Made by a program: the position numbers and the translations under genes. Shown here piece after piece: positions 44,759 through 52,855 of a stretch of DNA of 64,000 nucleotides (position 1 is the stretch's first letter; each line of letters begins with the position of its first letter). The stretch is from DASSUW01 sp963835525. Its GTDB lineage: Bacteria; Actinomycetota; Thermoleophilia; Solirubrobacterales; Solirubrobacteraceae. The notes under the pieces are model-generated. The model searched no databases. It was given only the letters and a program-made list of their open reading frames with translations, and was not told the DNA's origin. Where the stretch lies: the NCBI GenBank assembly GCA_963835525.1, contig CAWIFM010000003.1:992001-1056000 (forward strand). The letters are read 5' to 3'.

Positions 44759-44759
44759 G

Positions 44760-45725
44760 GTGAGTCCGCGCTGGCTCGCCGGGAAGTTCGTTACGGCCTT
44801 CCTGACGCTGATCTTCGTCATCGTCTTCAACTTCTTCCTGTTCCGGGTCATGGGCGACCCGACCAGCCAGCTCGCGCGCCTGCCGCGCGCCTCGCCCGAG
44901 GAGATCCAGCAGCTGCAGGCCTACTACGGGCTCGACAAGCCGCTGCTCGGGCAGTTCGCCGACTACGTCTCCGACACCGTCCAGGGCGACCTCGGCATCA
45001 GCCAGAAGACGCGGCGGTCGGTGTGGACGGAGATCAAGGAGGCGCTGCCGTGGACGCTGCTGCTGGTCGGCGTCGGCACGCTGCTGGCGACGGTCATCGG
45101 CACCTGGCTGGGGATCGTGGCCGCCACGCGAAGAGGCAGCCGCACCGACGACGGGCTGCTCGGCTTCAGCCTGTTCACCTACGCGGCGCCCGAGTACTGG
45201 ATCGGGATCATCCTCATCCTGCTGTTCGCGGTCGCCGTGCCGCTCTTCCCGGCCGGCCTCCAGGAGACCCCGGGCGCGGACTACACGGGCCTCGAGCGCG
45301 TGCTCGACATCGGCGAGCATCTCGTGCTGCCCGCCACCGCGATGACGCTGATGCTCCTGGGCCAGTACTTCGTGATCATGCGAAGTTCGATGGTGGACGT
45401 CCTCACCGAGGACTTCATCACCGTCAAGCGCGCCACCGGCCTGCCGTGGGCGCGCGTGGTCCGCTCGCACGCAGTGCCGAACGCGCTGCTGCCGCTGGTC
45501 ACGCTGTCGGCGATCCAGTTCGGCATCGTGATGGGCGGCGCGGTGACGATCGAGACGATCTTCTCCTGGCCCGGCCTCGGCGAGCTCAACTACCAGGCCA
45601 TCAACGACAAGGACTTCCCGGTGCTGCAGGGGACGTTCCTCGTCTTCTCTGTCGGCGTGATCCTCTTCAACCTGCTCGCCGACTGTCTGTACTTCTTCCT
45701 CGATCCGCGGGTGCAGACGCCGTGA
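44760..45725 (+). CDS. dppB: ABC dipeptide-type permease, DppB family
   Basis: 321 residues from GTG with six membrane helices. The N-terminus (FNFFLFRVMGDPTSQLAR and YYGLDKPLLGQFADYV) and the EAA loop region (ATGLPWARVVRSHAVPNALLPLV) are typical of DppB/OppB. It forms a permease pair with the next gene. A GGAG site lies before the GTG; the stop overlaps the next start as GTGA. Confidence 0.92.
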   Translation: MSPRWLAGKFVTAFLTLIFVIVFNFFLFRVMGDPTSQLARLPRASPEEIQQLQAYYGLDKPLLGQFADYVSDTVQGDLGISQKTRRSVWTEIKEALPWTLLLVGVGTLLATVIGTWLGIVAATRRGSRTDDGLLGFSLFTYAAPEYWIGIILILLFAVAVPLFPAGLQETPGADYTGLERVLDIGEHLVLPATAMTLMLLGQYFVIMRSSMVDVLTEDFITVKRATGLPWARVVRSHAVPNALLPLVTLSAIQFGIVMGGAVTIETIFSWPGLGELNYQAINDKDFPVLQGTFLVFSVGVILFNLLADCLYFFLDPRVQTP

Positions 45726-46549
45726 GGATCGTGCTCTCGACCAAGCGCGGCATCTTCAGCGTGGCGGTCATCGGCCTGTCCCTCTTCCTCGCCGTGTTCG
45801 GTTCGCTGGTGGCGCCGCAGGATCCTGAGGCGTCGAGCGTCGACGTGCTCGCGAAGCCGAGCGCCGACCACTTGCTCGGGACCACCGAGGTCGGCGCCGA
45901 TGTGTTCTCCCAGCTGCTGGTCGGCGCACGCGTCTCGATCGTGGTGGGCATCTCGGCGGCGCTCATCTCGGGCTTCATCGGCTCGGCCGTCGGGCTGATC
46001 GGCGGCTACTTCGGCGGCTGGACCGACCGCGTCATCGACTCGTTCGAGAACTGGTTCCTGGTGCTGCCGACGCTGCCACTGATGGTCGTGCTGGCGCGGC
46101 TGCTCGACCCCTCGCTGTCCGTGCTTGTCGTCGTCATCGCGATCACGAGCTGGGCGGGTACGGGCCGCGTCGTACGGTCGCAGGTGCTGACGCTGAAGGA
46201 GCGCGCCTACGTCGAGCGGGCGCGCGCGCTGGGGGCGAGCGACTGGTACATCATCCGCCGCCACGTCCTCCCGAACGCGCTGCCGCTGATCTTCGCCAGC
46301 ACGGTCCTGATCGTGGCGGTGGCAATCCTGGCCGAGGCCGCGCTCGCGTTCCTGGGGCTCGGCGACCCGACCTCGATCTCGTGGGGGTCGATGATCGAGA
46401 ACGGCTTCGAGGCCGGCGCGCCGAGCGCGGGCGCCTGGTGGTACGTCGTGCCGCCCGGGCTCTGCATCGCTCTGCTGGTCTTCGCGATCGGACTGGTCGG
46501 CTACCTGTTCGAGCAGCACATCAACCCGAGGCTGGCGGAGCGCACGTGA
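45722..46549 (+). CDS. dppC: ABC dipeptide-type permease, DppC family
   Basis: 275 residues from GTG (GTGA). A DppC-type N-terminus (FLAVFGSLVAPQDPEASSV, HLLGTTEVGADVFSQLL), membrane helices, and the EAA motif ERARALGASDWYIIRRHVLPNALP are complete. It completes the membrane channel with DppB and is coupled to the ATPase gene after it. Confidence 0.92.
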   Translation: MRIVLSTKRGIFSVAVIGLSLFLAVFGSLVAPQDPEASSVDVLAKPSADHLLGTTEVGADVFSQLLVGARVSIVVGISAALISGFIGSAVGLIGGYFGGWTDRVIDSFENWFLVLPTLPLMVVLARLLDPSLSVLVVVIAITSWAGTGRVVRSQVLTLKERAYVERARALGASDWYIIRRHVLPNALPLIFASTVLIVAVAILAEAALAFLGLGDPTSISWGSMIENGFEAGAPSAGAWWYVVPPGLCIALLVFAIGLVGYLFEQHINPRLAERT

Positions 46550-47508
46550 GCCTGCTCGAGATCGAGGGCCTCGAGGTCCGCCACGACGGGCACCCGATCG
46601 TGGCGGGCGTCGACCTGACCGTGGAGCCGGGCGAGGCGCTCGGGCTGGCCGGCGAGTCGGGCTGCGGCAAGACCACCACGGCGCTGGCGATCATGAAGCT
46701 GCTGCCGCCGGCGTTGAAGCCGAGCGGGACGATCACCCTGCGCCCGCCCGGCGTGGAGGAGCCGGTGCGGATCGACCGCCGCACCGAGCGCGGCATGCAG
46801 CTCGTGCGCTGGCGGCACGTCTCGCTCGTCTTCCAGGGCTCGATGAACGCCTTGGATCCGGTCCAGCGCGTCGACCGCCAGATCTTCGAGGCGATCAAGC
46901 TGCACGAGCGGAAGGCGGGCAAGGTCGGCGGCCGGATCAAGGAGCTGCTCGAGACGGTCGGGCTCTCGCGCGCGCACGGTCGCGCCTACCCGCACCAGCT
47001 CTCGGGCGGTCAGCGTCAGCGGGCGATGATCGCTCTGGCGCTCGCCTGCCGGCCCGCGCTGGTGATCGCCGACGAGCCGACCACGGCGCTCGACGTGATC
47101 ATGCAGGCGCAGGTGCTCGACCTGCTCGAGCGGCTGCGGGAGGAGCTGGGGCTGGCGCTGATCCTCATCAGCCACGACCTCGCGGTGCTGGCCGAGTCAT
47201 GCGACCGCCTGGCGGTCATGTACGCGGGACGGATCGTGGAGTCGGGGCCGGCGGCGCAGGTGTTCGGCGCGCCGCAGCACCCATACACGAAGAAGCTGCT
47301 CGACTCGCTGCCGGTGATCGGCGGCGCGCGCGGCGTGGCGGACCCGATCCCCGGTTCTCCGCCGGACCCCGCGGAGCCGGTCGAGGGCTGCTCGTTCCGC
47401 CCGCGCTGCCCGTACGCGGCCGACGCCTGCCTGGCCGAGCCGCCGCTGCGCGAGGTCGCCTCCGGCCAGGCCTCGGCCTGCCACTTCGCGCCCTGGGAGC
47501 GCTGGTGA
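46546..47508 (+). CDS. dppD: ABC transporter ATP-binding protein, DppD/OppD family
   Basis: 320 residues from GTG. Walker A GESGCGKTT, Q-loop LVFQGSMNALDP, ABC signature QLSGGQRQRAMIA, Walker B LVIADEPTTALD and the switch His in LISHDLAVLAE are intact. The C-terminal oligopeptide motif has Cys residues (GCSFRPRCPYAADAC) that in this family can bind an iron-sulfur cluster. It overlaps the neighbours by GTGA on both sides. Confidence 0.95.
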   Translation: MSLLEIEGLEVRHDGHPIVAGVDLTVEPGEALGLAGESGCGKTTTALAIMKLLPPALKPSGTITLRPPGVEEPVRIDRRTERGMQLVRWRHVSLVFQGSMNALDPVQRVDRQIFEAIKLHERKAGKVGGRIKELLETVGLSRAHGRAYPHQLSGGQRQRAMIALALACRPALVIADEPTTALDVIMQAQVLDLLERLREELGLALILISHDLAVLAESCDRLAVMYAGRIVESGPAAQVFGAPQHPYTKKLLDSLPVIGGARGVADPIPGSPPDPAEPVEGCSFRPRCPYAADACLAEPPLREVASGQASACHFAPWERW

Positions 47509-48494
47509 TCGCCGTCCGCGACCTGCACGTGCACTACCGCGGCGGCGCGCGGGCCGTCGACGGCGTCTCCTTCGACTGGCAGCCCGGCGAGGTGCTGGGC
47601 GTCGTGGGGGAGTCCGGGTGCGGCAAGTCGACGCTCGCGCGCGCGATGCTGGGGCTGGTGCCCGCCGCGGACGGCGCCGTCGAGCTGGACGGCGCGCCCG
47701 TGACGAGCGACTGGCGCGCGCTGCGGCGCCGTATCCAGATGGTCTTCCAGGACCCCTACCAGACGCTCAACCCGCGCATGCGCGTGCGCGCGATCGTGGC
47801 CGAGCCGCTGCAGATCGCCGGCACGCCGCCGGGCGACCGGGTCGAGCGCGCGCTGGAGGACGTCGGGCTTCCGGCGGGCCGGTTCGCCGACCGCTACCCG
47901 CACGAGCTTTCCGGCGGCCAGCGCCAGCGCGTGGCGATCGCGGCCTCGCTCGTGCTCGACCCCGAGGCGCTGATCTGCGACGAGCCGGTCTCGATGCTCG
48001 ACGTCTCGGTCCGCGCCCAGGTGCTGAAGATCCTCATGGACCTGCGCTCCTCCCGCTCGCTCGCGCTGCTCTTCATCACCCACGACCTCGGCCTGGCGTG
48101 GACGCTGTGCGACCGGATCGCGGTCATGTACCTCGGCCGGATCGTCGAGCAGGGCAGCGCCGCGCAGGTGATCGAGCACCCGCGCCACCCGTACACGCAG
48201 GCACTGGTCGCCGCCGTGCCGTCGCCGGGACGCAAGACGGGCGCGAAGCTGCTGGGCGGCGAGCCGCCCGACGCCGCCCACATCCCTCCGGGCTGCCGGC
48301 TGCACCCGCGCTGCCCGCATCGCTTCGAGCCGTGCGACAGCGAGGACCCGCCGCTGTTCGAGGCGGGCGACGGGCGAGCATCGCGCGGCGTGCCTGTTGT
48401 TGCGGGACGGGAACGTCAACGGCGCTGGGTAGGGGAGCGGGGATTTCGGTCCGTGGCGAGTTTTGATCGCATAGCGAACAGAACTCGCCACTAA
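47505..48494 (+). CDS. dppF: ABC transporter ATP-binding protein, DppF/OppF family; 3' end supplied by a repeat element
   Basis: 329 residues from GTG. Walker A GESGCGKST, signature ELSGGQRQRVAIA, Walker B LICDEPVSMLDV, His switch FITHDLGLAW and the C-terminal CRLHPRCPHRFEPC motif are complete. The final 27 residues and the stop (from GAACGTCAAC at 48411 on) are encoded in a copy of the same repeat that lies at 3995-4269, so the native end seems to have been replaced or extended by it. This should not harm the ATPase core. Confidence 0.9.
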   Translation: MIAVRDLHVHYRGGARAVDGVSFDWQPGEVLGVVGESGCGKSTLARAMLGLVPAADGAVELDGAPVTSDWRALRRRIQMVFQDPYQTLNPRMRVRAIVAEPLQIAGTPPGDRVERALEDVGLPAGRFADRYPHELSGGQRQRVAIAASLVLDPEALICDEPVSMLDVSVRAQVLKILMDLRSSRSLALLFITHDLGLAWTLCDRIAVMYLGRIVEQGSAAQVIEHPRHPYTQALVAAVPSPGRKTGAKLLGGEPPDAAHIPPGCRLHPRCPHRFEPCDSEDPPLFEAGDGRASRGVPVVAGRERQRRWVGERGFRSVASFDRIANRTRH

Positions 48495-48527
48495 CCTCTC
48501 ACGCCGCCCTCAATGCGGCAGTTGGCG
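48411..48527. repeat. Palindromic repeat element, shorter copy B
   Basis: It opens with GAACGTCAAC, three bases, GCTGGGTAGGG as in copy A. The right end (48503-48527) is a decayed reverse complement (GCCGCCCT and CAGTTGGCG). The inner part is different from copy A except for a GGATTTCG-type stretch, and it holds its own hairpin, GTGGCGAGTT/AACTCGCCAC (48453-48462 and 48482-48491). It covers the end of the DppF gene and lies three bases before the stop of the convergent aldehyde dehydrogenase. Confidence 0.6.
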
Positions 48528-48529
48528 CC

Positions 48530-50063
48530 CTAGCCGCCGACCACAGTCCGGCTCTGCTCGCGCATGAACTGCAGCACGTAGTGCGGGCCCAGCCCGCCCT
48601 TGCCCGACGCTCCGCTCGCTTTCCAGCCGCAGAAGGTCTGGATGCCCGGCCACGCGCCGGTCGTCGCGCCCGCTCGGCGGTTGACGTACAGCACGCCCGC
48701 TTCGATCCGGCGCAGGAACTCGTCGACCTCGGCGTCGTCGGCGCTGAAGATGCCCGCCGTCAGGCCGTACTCGACCGCGTTGGCCTCCTCGAGCGCGTCG
48801 TCGAGCGAGTCGACTGGCGTGACGGTGAGGAAGGGGAGGAAGAGCTCGTCGCGCGTGAGGCGGTGGCCGCGGGGCAGGCCGGTGACGAGGGTGGGCTGCA
48901 CGAAGCCGCCGTCGCGCTCGCCGCCGAGCACGACCTCGCCGTCGCGGCGGGCTTCCTCGACCGCCGCGTCGAAGCGCTCGGCCGCGCCGGCGCCCGCTAC
49001 GGGCCCGAGCGAGGTCGCGGGATCGGCCGGATCGCCGAGCGCCAGCTCGCGCGCTCCGGCGGCGATCCGCTCGACCAGCTCGTCGTGCACGGCCCGCTCG
49101 ACGACCACGCGCGAGCACGAGCTGCACTTCTGGCCCGACAGCCCGTAGGCCGAGCGGACGATGCCCGCCGCGGCGGTCTCGAGATCGGCGCGCGCGGTGA
49201 CGATGGCCGGGTTCTTGCCGCCCATCTCGACGATCAGCGGCCGCAGCGGGCGCGTCTGCGTGCAGGCGCTGCGCGATCGCGTGGCCGGCCTCGGCCGAGC
49301 CGGTGAAGGCGACGCCGTCGATGTCGGCGCCGACCAGCGCGCGCCCGGTCGCGTCGTCGCCCTGGACGAGGTTGAGGACGCCCGGCGGGAGCCCGGCCTC
49401 GACGCCCAGCTCGGCGATCACGCCGGTCGACCACGGCGTCTCCTCGGCGGGCTTCATCACCACCGTGTTGCCGGTCACCAGCGCGCCGCTGCTCATGCCC
49501 ACGGCGAGCGCGAACGGGAAGTTGAACGGGCAGATCACCGCGAAGACGCCGTAGGGGAGCATCACCGACGTGTTGCGCTCGTCGTCGGAGAGCTGCCCGA
49601 GCGGGATCACGTAGCCGTCGTTGCGCTCCATGTGGCCGCAGTAGGCCTCGATCAGGTCGACGCCCTCCTGCACCTCGGGCACCGACTCGAGCCGCACCTT
49701 GCCGGTCTCGGCCGACACGATCGCGCCCATCTCGACCGTCCGTTCGCCGATCAGCTTCGCCATCCGGCGCAGCGCGGCGACGCGCTCGGCCAGCGGCGTC
49801 GCGGCCCAGCCGGGCTGGGCGGCACGGGCGGCCGCGACCGCCTGCGCGACGACCTCCGGCGAGGCCCGGTGCGCGCGCGCGACCACCCGCGAGGGGTCAC
49901 TCGGATCCGCGCGCTCGACCAGCTCGCCGTCCGCGACCTCGTGGCCGCCGATCAGGTGCGGCAAGGGCTGCGGCCGCCCCGCACGCGCCGTTGCAAGCGC
50001 CTGCTCGAAGGCCGCGTCCAGCGCGGGATCGCCCGCTGTGGTGGTGTAGTTGAGCGTGCTCAT
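48530..50063 (-). pseudogene. Aldehyde dehydrogenase (P5C-dehydrogenase-like) with one-base frameshift
   Basis: Residues 1-271 read in one frame (HLIGGHEVADGELV, FAVICPFNFPFALAVGMSSG, VVMKPAEETP, GVAFTGSAEAGHAIAQRL), and the rest in the next frame (MGGKNPAIVTARADLE, the catalytic Cys in SGQKCSSCSRV at about 313, YVNRRAGATTGAWPG, SRTVVGG). The shift is at the GGG/CCC run 49248-49250 and is one extra base. Removing it gives 511 codons exactly with every motif restored. It could be a recent mutation or a sequencing error. The intact enzyme would oxidise glutamate semialdehyde or a related aldehyde to the acid with NAD. Confidence 0.8.
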
Positions 50064-50114
50064 GGAGACTTGCTGCGAGTTTGCCAGGACTGATCATCGG
50101 AAACGAGGAACCTC

Positions 50115-50465
50115 ATGCTCGAGCTGGTGCTCGATAGACCCGACTGGCTGAACGCGCTCGGTGTCGCGCTGACGCGCCCTCCGGGCGTGCCGGAGCGCCG
50201 CGCGGGCCAGGACCCGTGGACCCCGGCGCCCGAGGGGGAGCAGAAGCGCCCCCGGCGCATCGCCGACGACCTGGCGTGGCTGCGCCAGGCCTACGACGAG
50301 CCGGAGGAGAACGGCCTGACCCCGCTCAAGGACACGGCCGCCGTCGCGGCGTGGGAGCCGGACGCCGCCTGCAGCGACCGACTGCTCCGGCTGCGCGAGC
50401 GCCGCGTGCTCGACGCAGCCGGGTTCCTGCTCCACACGAGCGACGACACCGAAGCCGTCGCCTAG
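50115..50465 (+). CDS. Small protein of unknown function
   Basis: 116 residues with no signal or membrane segment. It is charged and rich in Glu/Arg/Pro (PPGVPERRAGQDPW, EGEQKRPRRIADDLAWLRQAY). A GAGGA ribosome site lies six bases before the ATG, and the codon pattern is like the neighbours, so it is probably real. No domain recognised. It is convergent with the cupin gene, five bases apart, and divergent from the aldehyde dehydrogenase. Confidence 0.6.
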   Translation: MLELVLDRPDWLNALGVALTRPPGVPERRAGQDPWTPAPEGEQKRPRRIADDLAWLRQAYDEPEENGLTPLKDTAAVAAWEPDAACSDRLLRLRERRVLDAAGFLLHTSDDTEAVA

Positions 50466-50469
50466 CGCG

Positions 50470-50865
50470 CTAGTCCGTCCACCACCCCATTTCCTGCTGC
50501 GCGTCTCCCAGTCCCGTGGCGGGCGCTCCGAACGCGACGATCTCGAGTCCCTCGGGGCCGGACTCGAGCGCGCGCATGACCTCCGGAGCGATCCGGACGG
50601 CGTCCCAGCGGGCGAGCTCGACGACGTCGTCGTCGAGCTTGATGCGTCCGCTGCCGCCGACCACGACGTAGACCTCCTCCTGCTGCTGATGGGTGTGGCC
50701 GAACGGCATCCGCTGGTCGGCCTTCAGCCGCAGGAGGCTCACGCCTGACTGCGTCGCGTCGAGCCCGTCGCGGACGAAGTGGGCGGCGAGGACGTCGCCC
50801 ATGCCGAACTTCTCGGCGCTGTTCTCGACGTCCTCGGCCAGGTTCAGCTTCGTGAAGTCGCTCAG
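50470..50865 (-). CDS. Cupin-domain protein, last gene of the four-gene cluster (CTG start)
   Basis: 131 residues. The cupin motifs are PFGHTHQQQEEVYVVVGGSGRIKLDD (two His and Glu in order) and WDAVRIAPEVMRALESGPEGLEIVAFG. The natural N-terminus (SDFTKLNLAEDVENSAEKFG) has no standard start before it. The CTG at 50865 overlaps the stop of the amidohydrolase as CTGA, and GGAGG lies seven bases before it, a near-ideal ribosome site. It is probably a small metal-binding partner of the enzyme encoded upstream. Confidence 0.82.
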   Translation of the reverse strand: MSDFTKLNLAEDVENSAEKFGMGDVLAAHFVRDGLDATQSGVSLLRLKADQRMPFGHTHQQQEEVYVVVGGSGRIKLDDDVVELARWDAVRIAPEVMRALESGPEGLEIVAFGAPATGLGDAQQEMGWWTD

Positions 50866-51878
50866 CTCGGCACCTCCATCCCATGCAGCCGGGCCAGGTT
50901 GCCACCGAGGATCTTGCGCTTGGCCTGGTCGGTCAGCTGCGGGTAGCCGCGCTCCTCGACGATGTCGCGCGGCAGCTCGAAGTTCCAGAACTCCTCGAGT
51001 GCCCACTGCGGGTGCCAGATCGGGGCCTCGCCGCCGTAGATGATCTTGTCCTCACCGCACCACCACATCATCTTGCCGAGCATCTCCGCGAACACCCGCG
51101 GCTGGCGGGAGATGAAGTTCACGGTGGCGGCGATCGACGCATACAGGTTGGGGAAGCGCACGATCTGCCACAGCACCTCGTCGAGCCACGGCAGGCCGAC
51201 GTGGAAGATGACGAAGTTGATGTCCGGGAAGTTGGCGGCCGCGCCGTCCATGTCGAACGTGCGCGTGTGCTCGATCGGCTGCGGGCCGAGCGGCACGCCC
51301 TTGTGGACGCCGATCAGGTTGATGCCCAGGTTCTGGGCGTGCTCGAAGATCGGGAAGGCGATCCGCGGGTCGTCCATGCGCCACGGGAACGGCTGCCCGT
51401 AGTCGTAGCGCACGTTGTAGAACTTGAACGCCTTGGCGCCGTGGTCCTCGACCTGGCGGGTCATGAGGTCGAGCGCCTTCTTGCCCTCGAGCGGGTTGAC
51501 CGAGCCCCAGAACACCGCCTTGTCGGGGTGCTTGGCCGCCATCTCGGCGCACTTCTCCCACGCGCTCAGGCCGTCGTGGAAGAGGTCGGTCAATGGCAGC
51601 GGCTGCGCGACGATCATGTCGGTGTCGGAGCCCTCGATGACCATGTCGTAGATCTCGTCGACGCTCCACTCGCGGAAGAACTCGTCGCGCGAGAGGATCG
51701 GCTCGCCCTCGCGCGTGAGCAGCTGGTGGAAGGCATAGAGGTGCTCGTCGAACAGCTCGCCGGGCGGGCCGATCGCGTTCTTCTTGTCGAAGTTGAAGAT
51801 GTGGCAGACGCAGTCGAAGACGAACGCGTCGACCTTCTTCCTGCCGGCCGCCTCGGGCCGTTCCTCGGTGATGGCCAT
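50862..51878 (-). CDS. Amidohydrolase_2 family protein (ACMSD-like) with incomplete metal motif
   Basis: 338 residues. The barrel pattern of the amidohydrolase-2/ACMSD family is seen in LIGVHKGVPLG, NFVIFHVGLPWLDEV and KIIYGGEAPIWHPQW, with LGGNLARLHGME at the end. The usual N-terminal D-x-H-x-H is D22-C-V-C-H26, so the first His is lost and two Cys flank it; the late Asp is a Glu in YGGEA. The metal site, if any, differs from typical members. The ATG overlaps the upstream stop (TGATG), and its stop overlaps the cupin start (CTGA). Confidence 0.85.
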   Translation of the reverse strand: MAITEERPEAAGRKKVDAFVFDCVCHIFNFDKKNAIGPPGELFDEHLYAFHQLLTREGEPILSRDEFFREWSVDEIYDMVIEGSDTDMIVAQPLPLTDLFHDGLSAWEKCAEMAAKHPDKAVFWGSVNPLEGKKALDLMTRQVEDHGAKAFKFYNVRYDYGQPFPWRMDDPRIAFPIFEHAQNLGINLIGVHKGVPLGPQPIEHTRTFDMDGAAANFPDINFVIFHVGLPWLDEVLWQIVRFPNLYASIAATVNFISRQPRVFAEMLGKMMWWCGEDKIIYGGEAPIWHPQWALEEFWNFELPRDIVEERGYPQLTDQAKRKILGGNLARLHGMEVPS

Positions 51879-52225
51879 CAGGCTGCGCTCCTCGCGGCTC
51901 GGTACGGCTCCAGCTCCTCCAGCGGCATCGCGAGCTTCTCGCGCGCCGACTCCGACAGGCGGTCCATGGTCCAGACCGGGTCCCAGACGACCTTGACGTC
52001 GACGGTCTGGACGCCGTCGATCGCCTTCAGCGCCTCCGGGATGGCGGTCGACATCGAGACCACGAACGGGCACCAGCCCGTGGTGAGCACGAGGTCGACG
52101 TCGACGTGGCCGTCCTTCTCGCGGACGTCCTCCACGACGCCCATGTCCACGATCGAGATGCCGCGGTCCGCGCAACAGGGGTCGTAGACCTCCCGCAGCG
52201 CGTCCATCAGAACTGCTCTCGCCAT
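51878..52225 (-). CDS. MIP18/DUF59 family iron-sulfur assembly-like protein
   Basis: 115 residues. The MIP18 fold markers are REVYDPCCADRGISIVDMGVVEDV, VDVDLVLTTGWCPFVVSM and VKVVWDPVWTMDRL. In place of the common DPE is DPCC, and the reactive Cys of TGWCPF is kept, so up to three Cys could hold a cluster. Relatives (SufT, PaaD) help to assemble Fe-S clusters. Fixed between a SUMF1-like protein and an amidohydrolase, it may load metal into the latter. A GGAGGG site precedes the ATG. Confidence 0.88.
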   Translation of the reverse strand: MARAVLMDALREVYDPCCADRGISIVDMGVVEDVREKDGHVDVDLVLTTGWCPFVVSMSTAIPEALKAIDGVQTVDVKVVWDPVWTMDRLSESAREKLAMPLEELEPYRAARSAA

Positions 52226-52827
52226 GTCCCTCCCTTCGCGATTCGGAACCCGGTGGTGTTCGTCGCCCGCTCGGGGTCGGCGGGCTGGACGCGTGAGGCG
52301 CGCAGGCCCCATGCGGTGTCGAGGTAGGAGCCGCCCCGGACGACGCCCCAGCCGTCCGCGTCCTCGTCGGAGACCCACTCCCAGACGTTGCCGGCCTGCT
52401 GCTCGGTCCCGAACGGCCCGGCGCCCGCGGGGTGGGCGTCGACGGGCACGGTCCAGCCCCAGCCGCTGTCGGCGCTGTTGCAGTGCTCCGCGTAGAACGT
52501 CTCGCCCCACGGATAGGGGCGGCCGTCGTTCCCGCGCGCCGCCGCCTCCCACTCCGCGCCGGTCGGCAGGCGGAACCCGTCGCCGAGCCACGCGCAGAAC
52601 GCCGCGGCCAGTTCGCGCGTGAGCCCCGTGGCGGGGTGGCCGGCGAGAGCGCCGGCCGCCTGCGCCGGCGGGACCTCGCGGCCGGTCGCCTCGAGGAACC
52701 GCCGGACGTCGGAGTTGGTCACGGGCCAGCGCCCGATCAGCACGCGCGGCAGCTCGTGGGTGCGCTCCTCGCCGGGCTCACCCAGCTCGTAACGCCCGGC
52801 CGGCACCTCTACCAGCTCCACGCCCAT
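52207..52827 (-). CDS. Formylglycine-generating-enzyme-like (SUMF1/EgtB-type) protein
   Basis: 206 residues, shorter than most SUMF1 domains. Visible motifs are VEVPAGRYELGEPGEERTHELP, RLPTGAEWEAAARG, YPWGETFYAEHCNSADSG, GNVWEWVSDEDADGWGVVRGGSYL and a C-terminal GFRIAKGG. These are the classical FGE-sulfatase fold elements. The two active-site Cys of true FGE cannot be identified near the C-terminus, so another oxidative or binding role is likely. It overlaps the MIP18-like gene by 19 bases and is the first of the four coupled genes. Confidence 0.88.
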   Translation of the reverse strand: MGVELVEVPAGRYELGEPGEERTHELPRVLIGRWPVTNSDVRRFLEATGREVPPAQAAGALAGHPATGLTRELAAAFCAWLGDGFRLPTGAEWEAAARGNDGRPYPWGETFYAEHCNSADSGWGWTVPVDAHPAGAGPFGTEQQAGNVWEWVSDEDADGWGVVRGGSYLDTAWGLRASRVQPADPERATNTTGFRIAKGGTWREQF

Positions 52828-52855
52828 CGGGGCCGAGCCTACGCCCTGCGGACGT

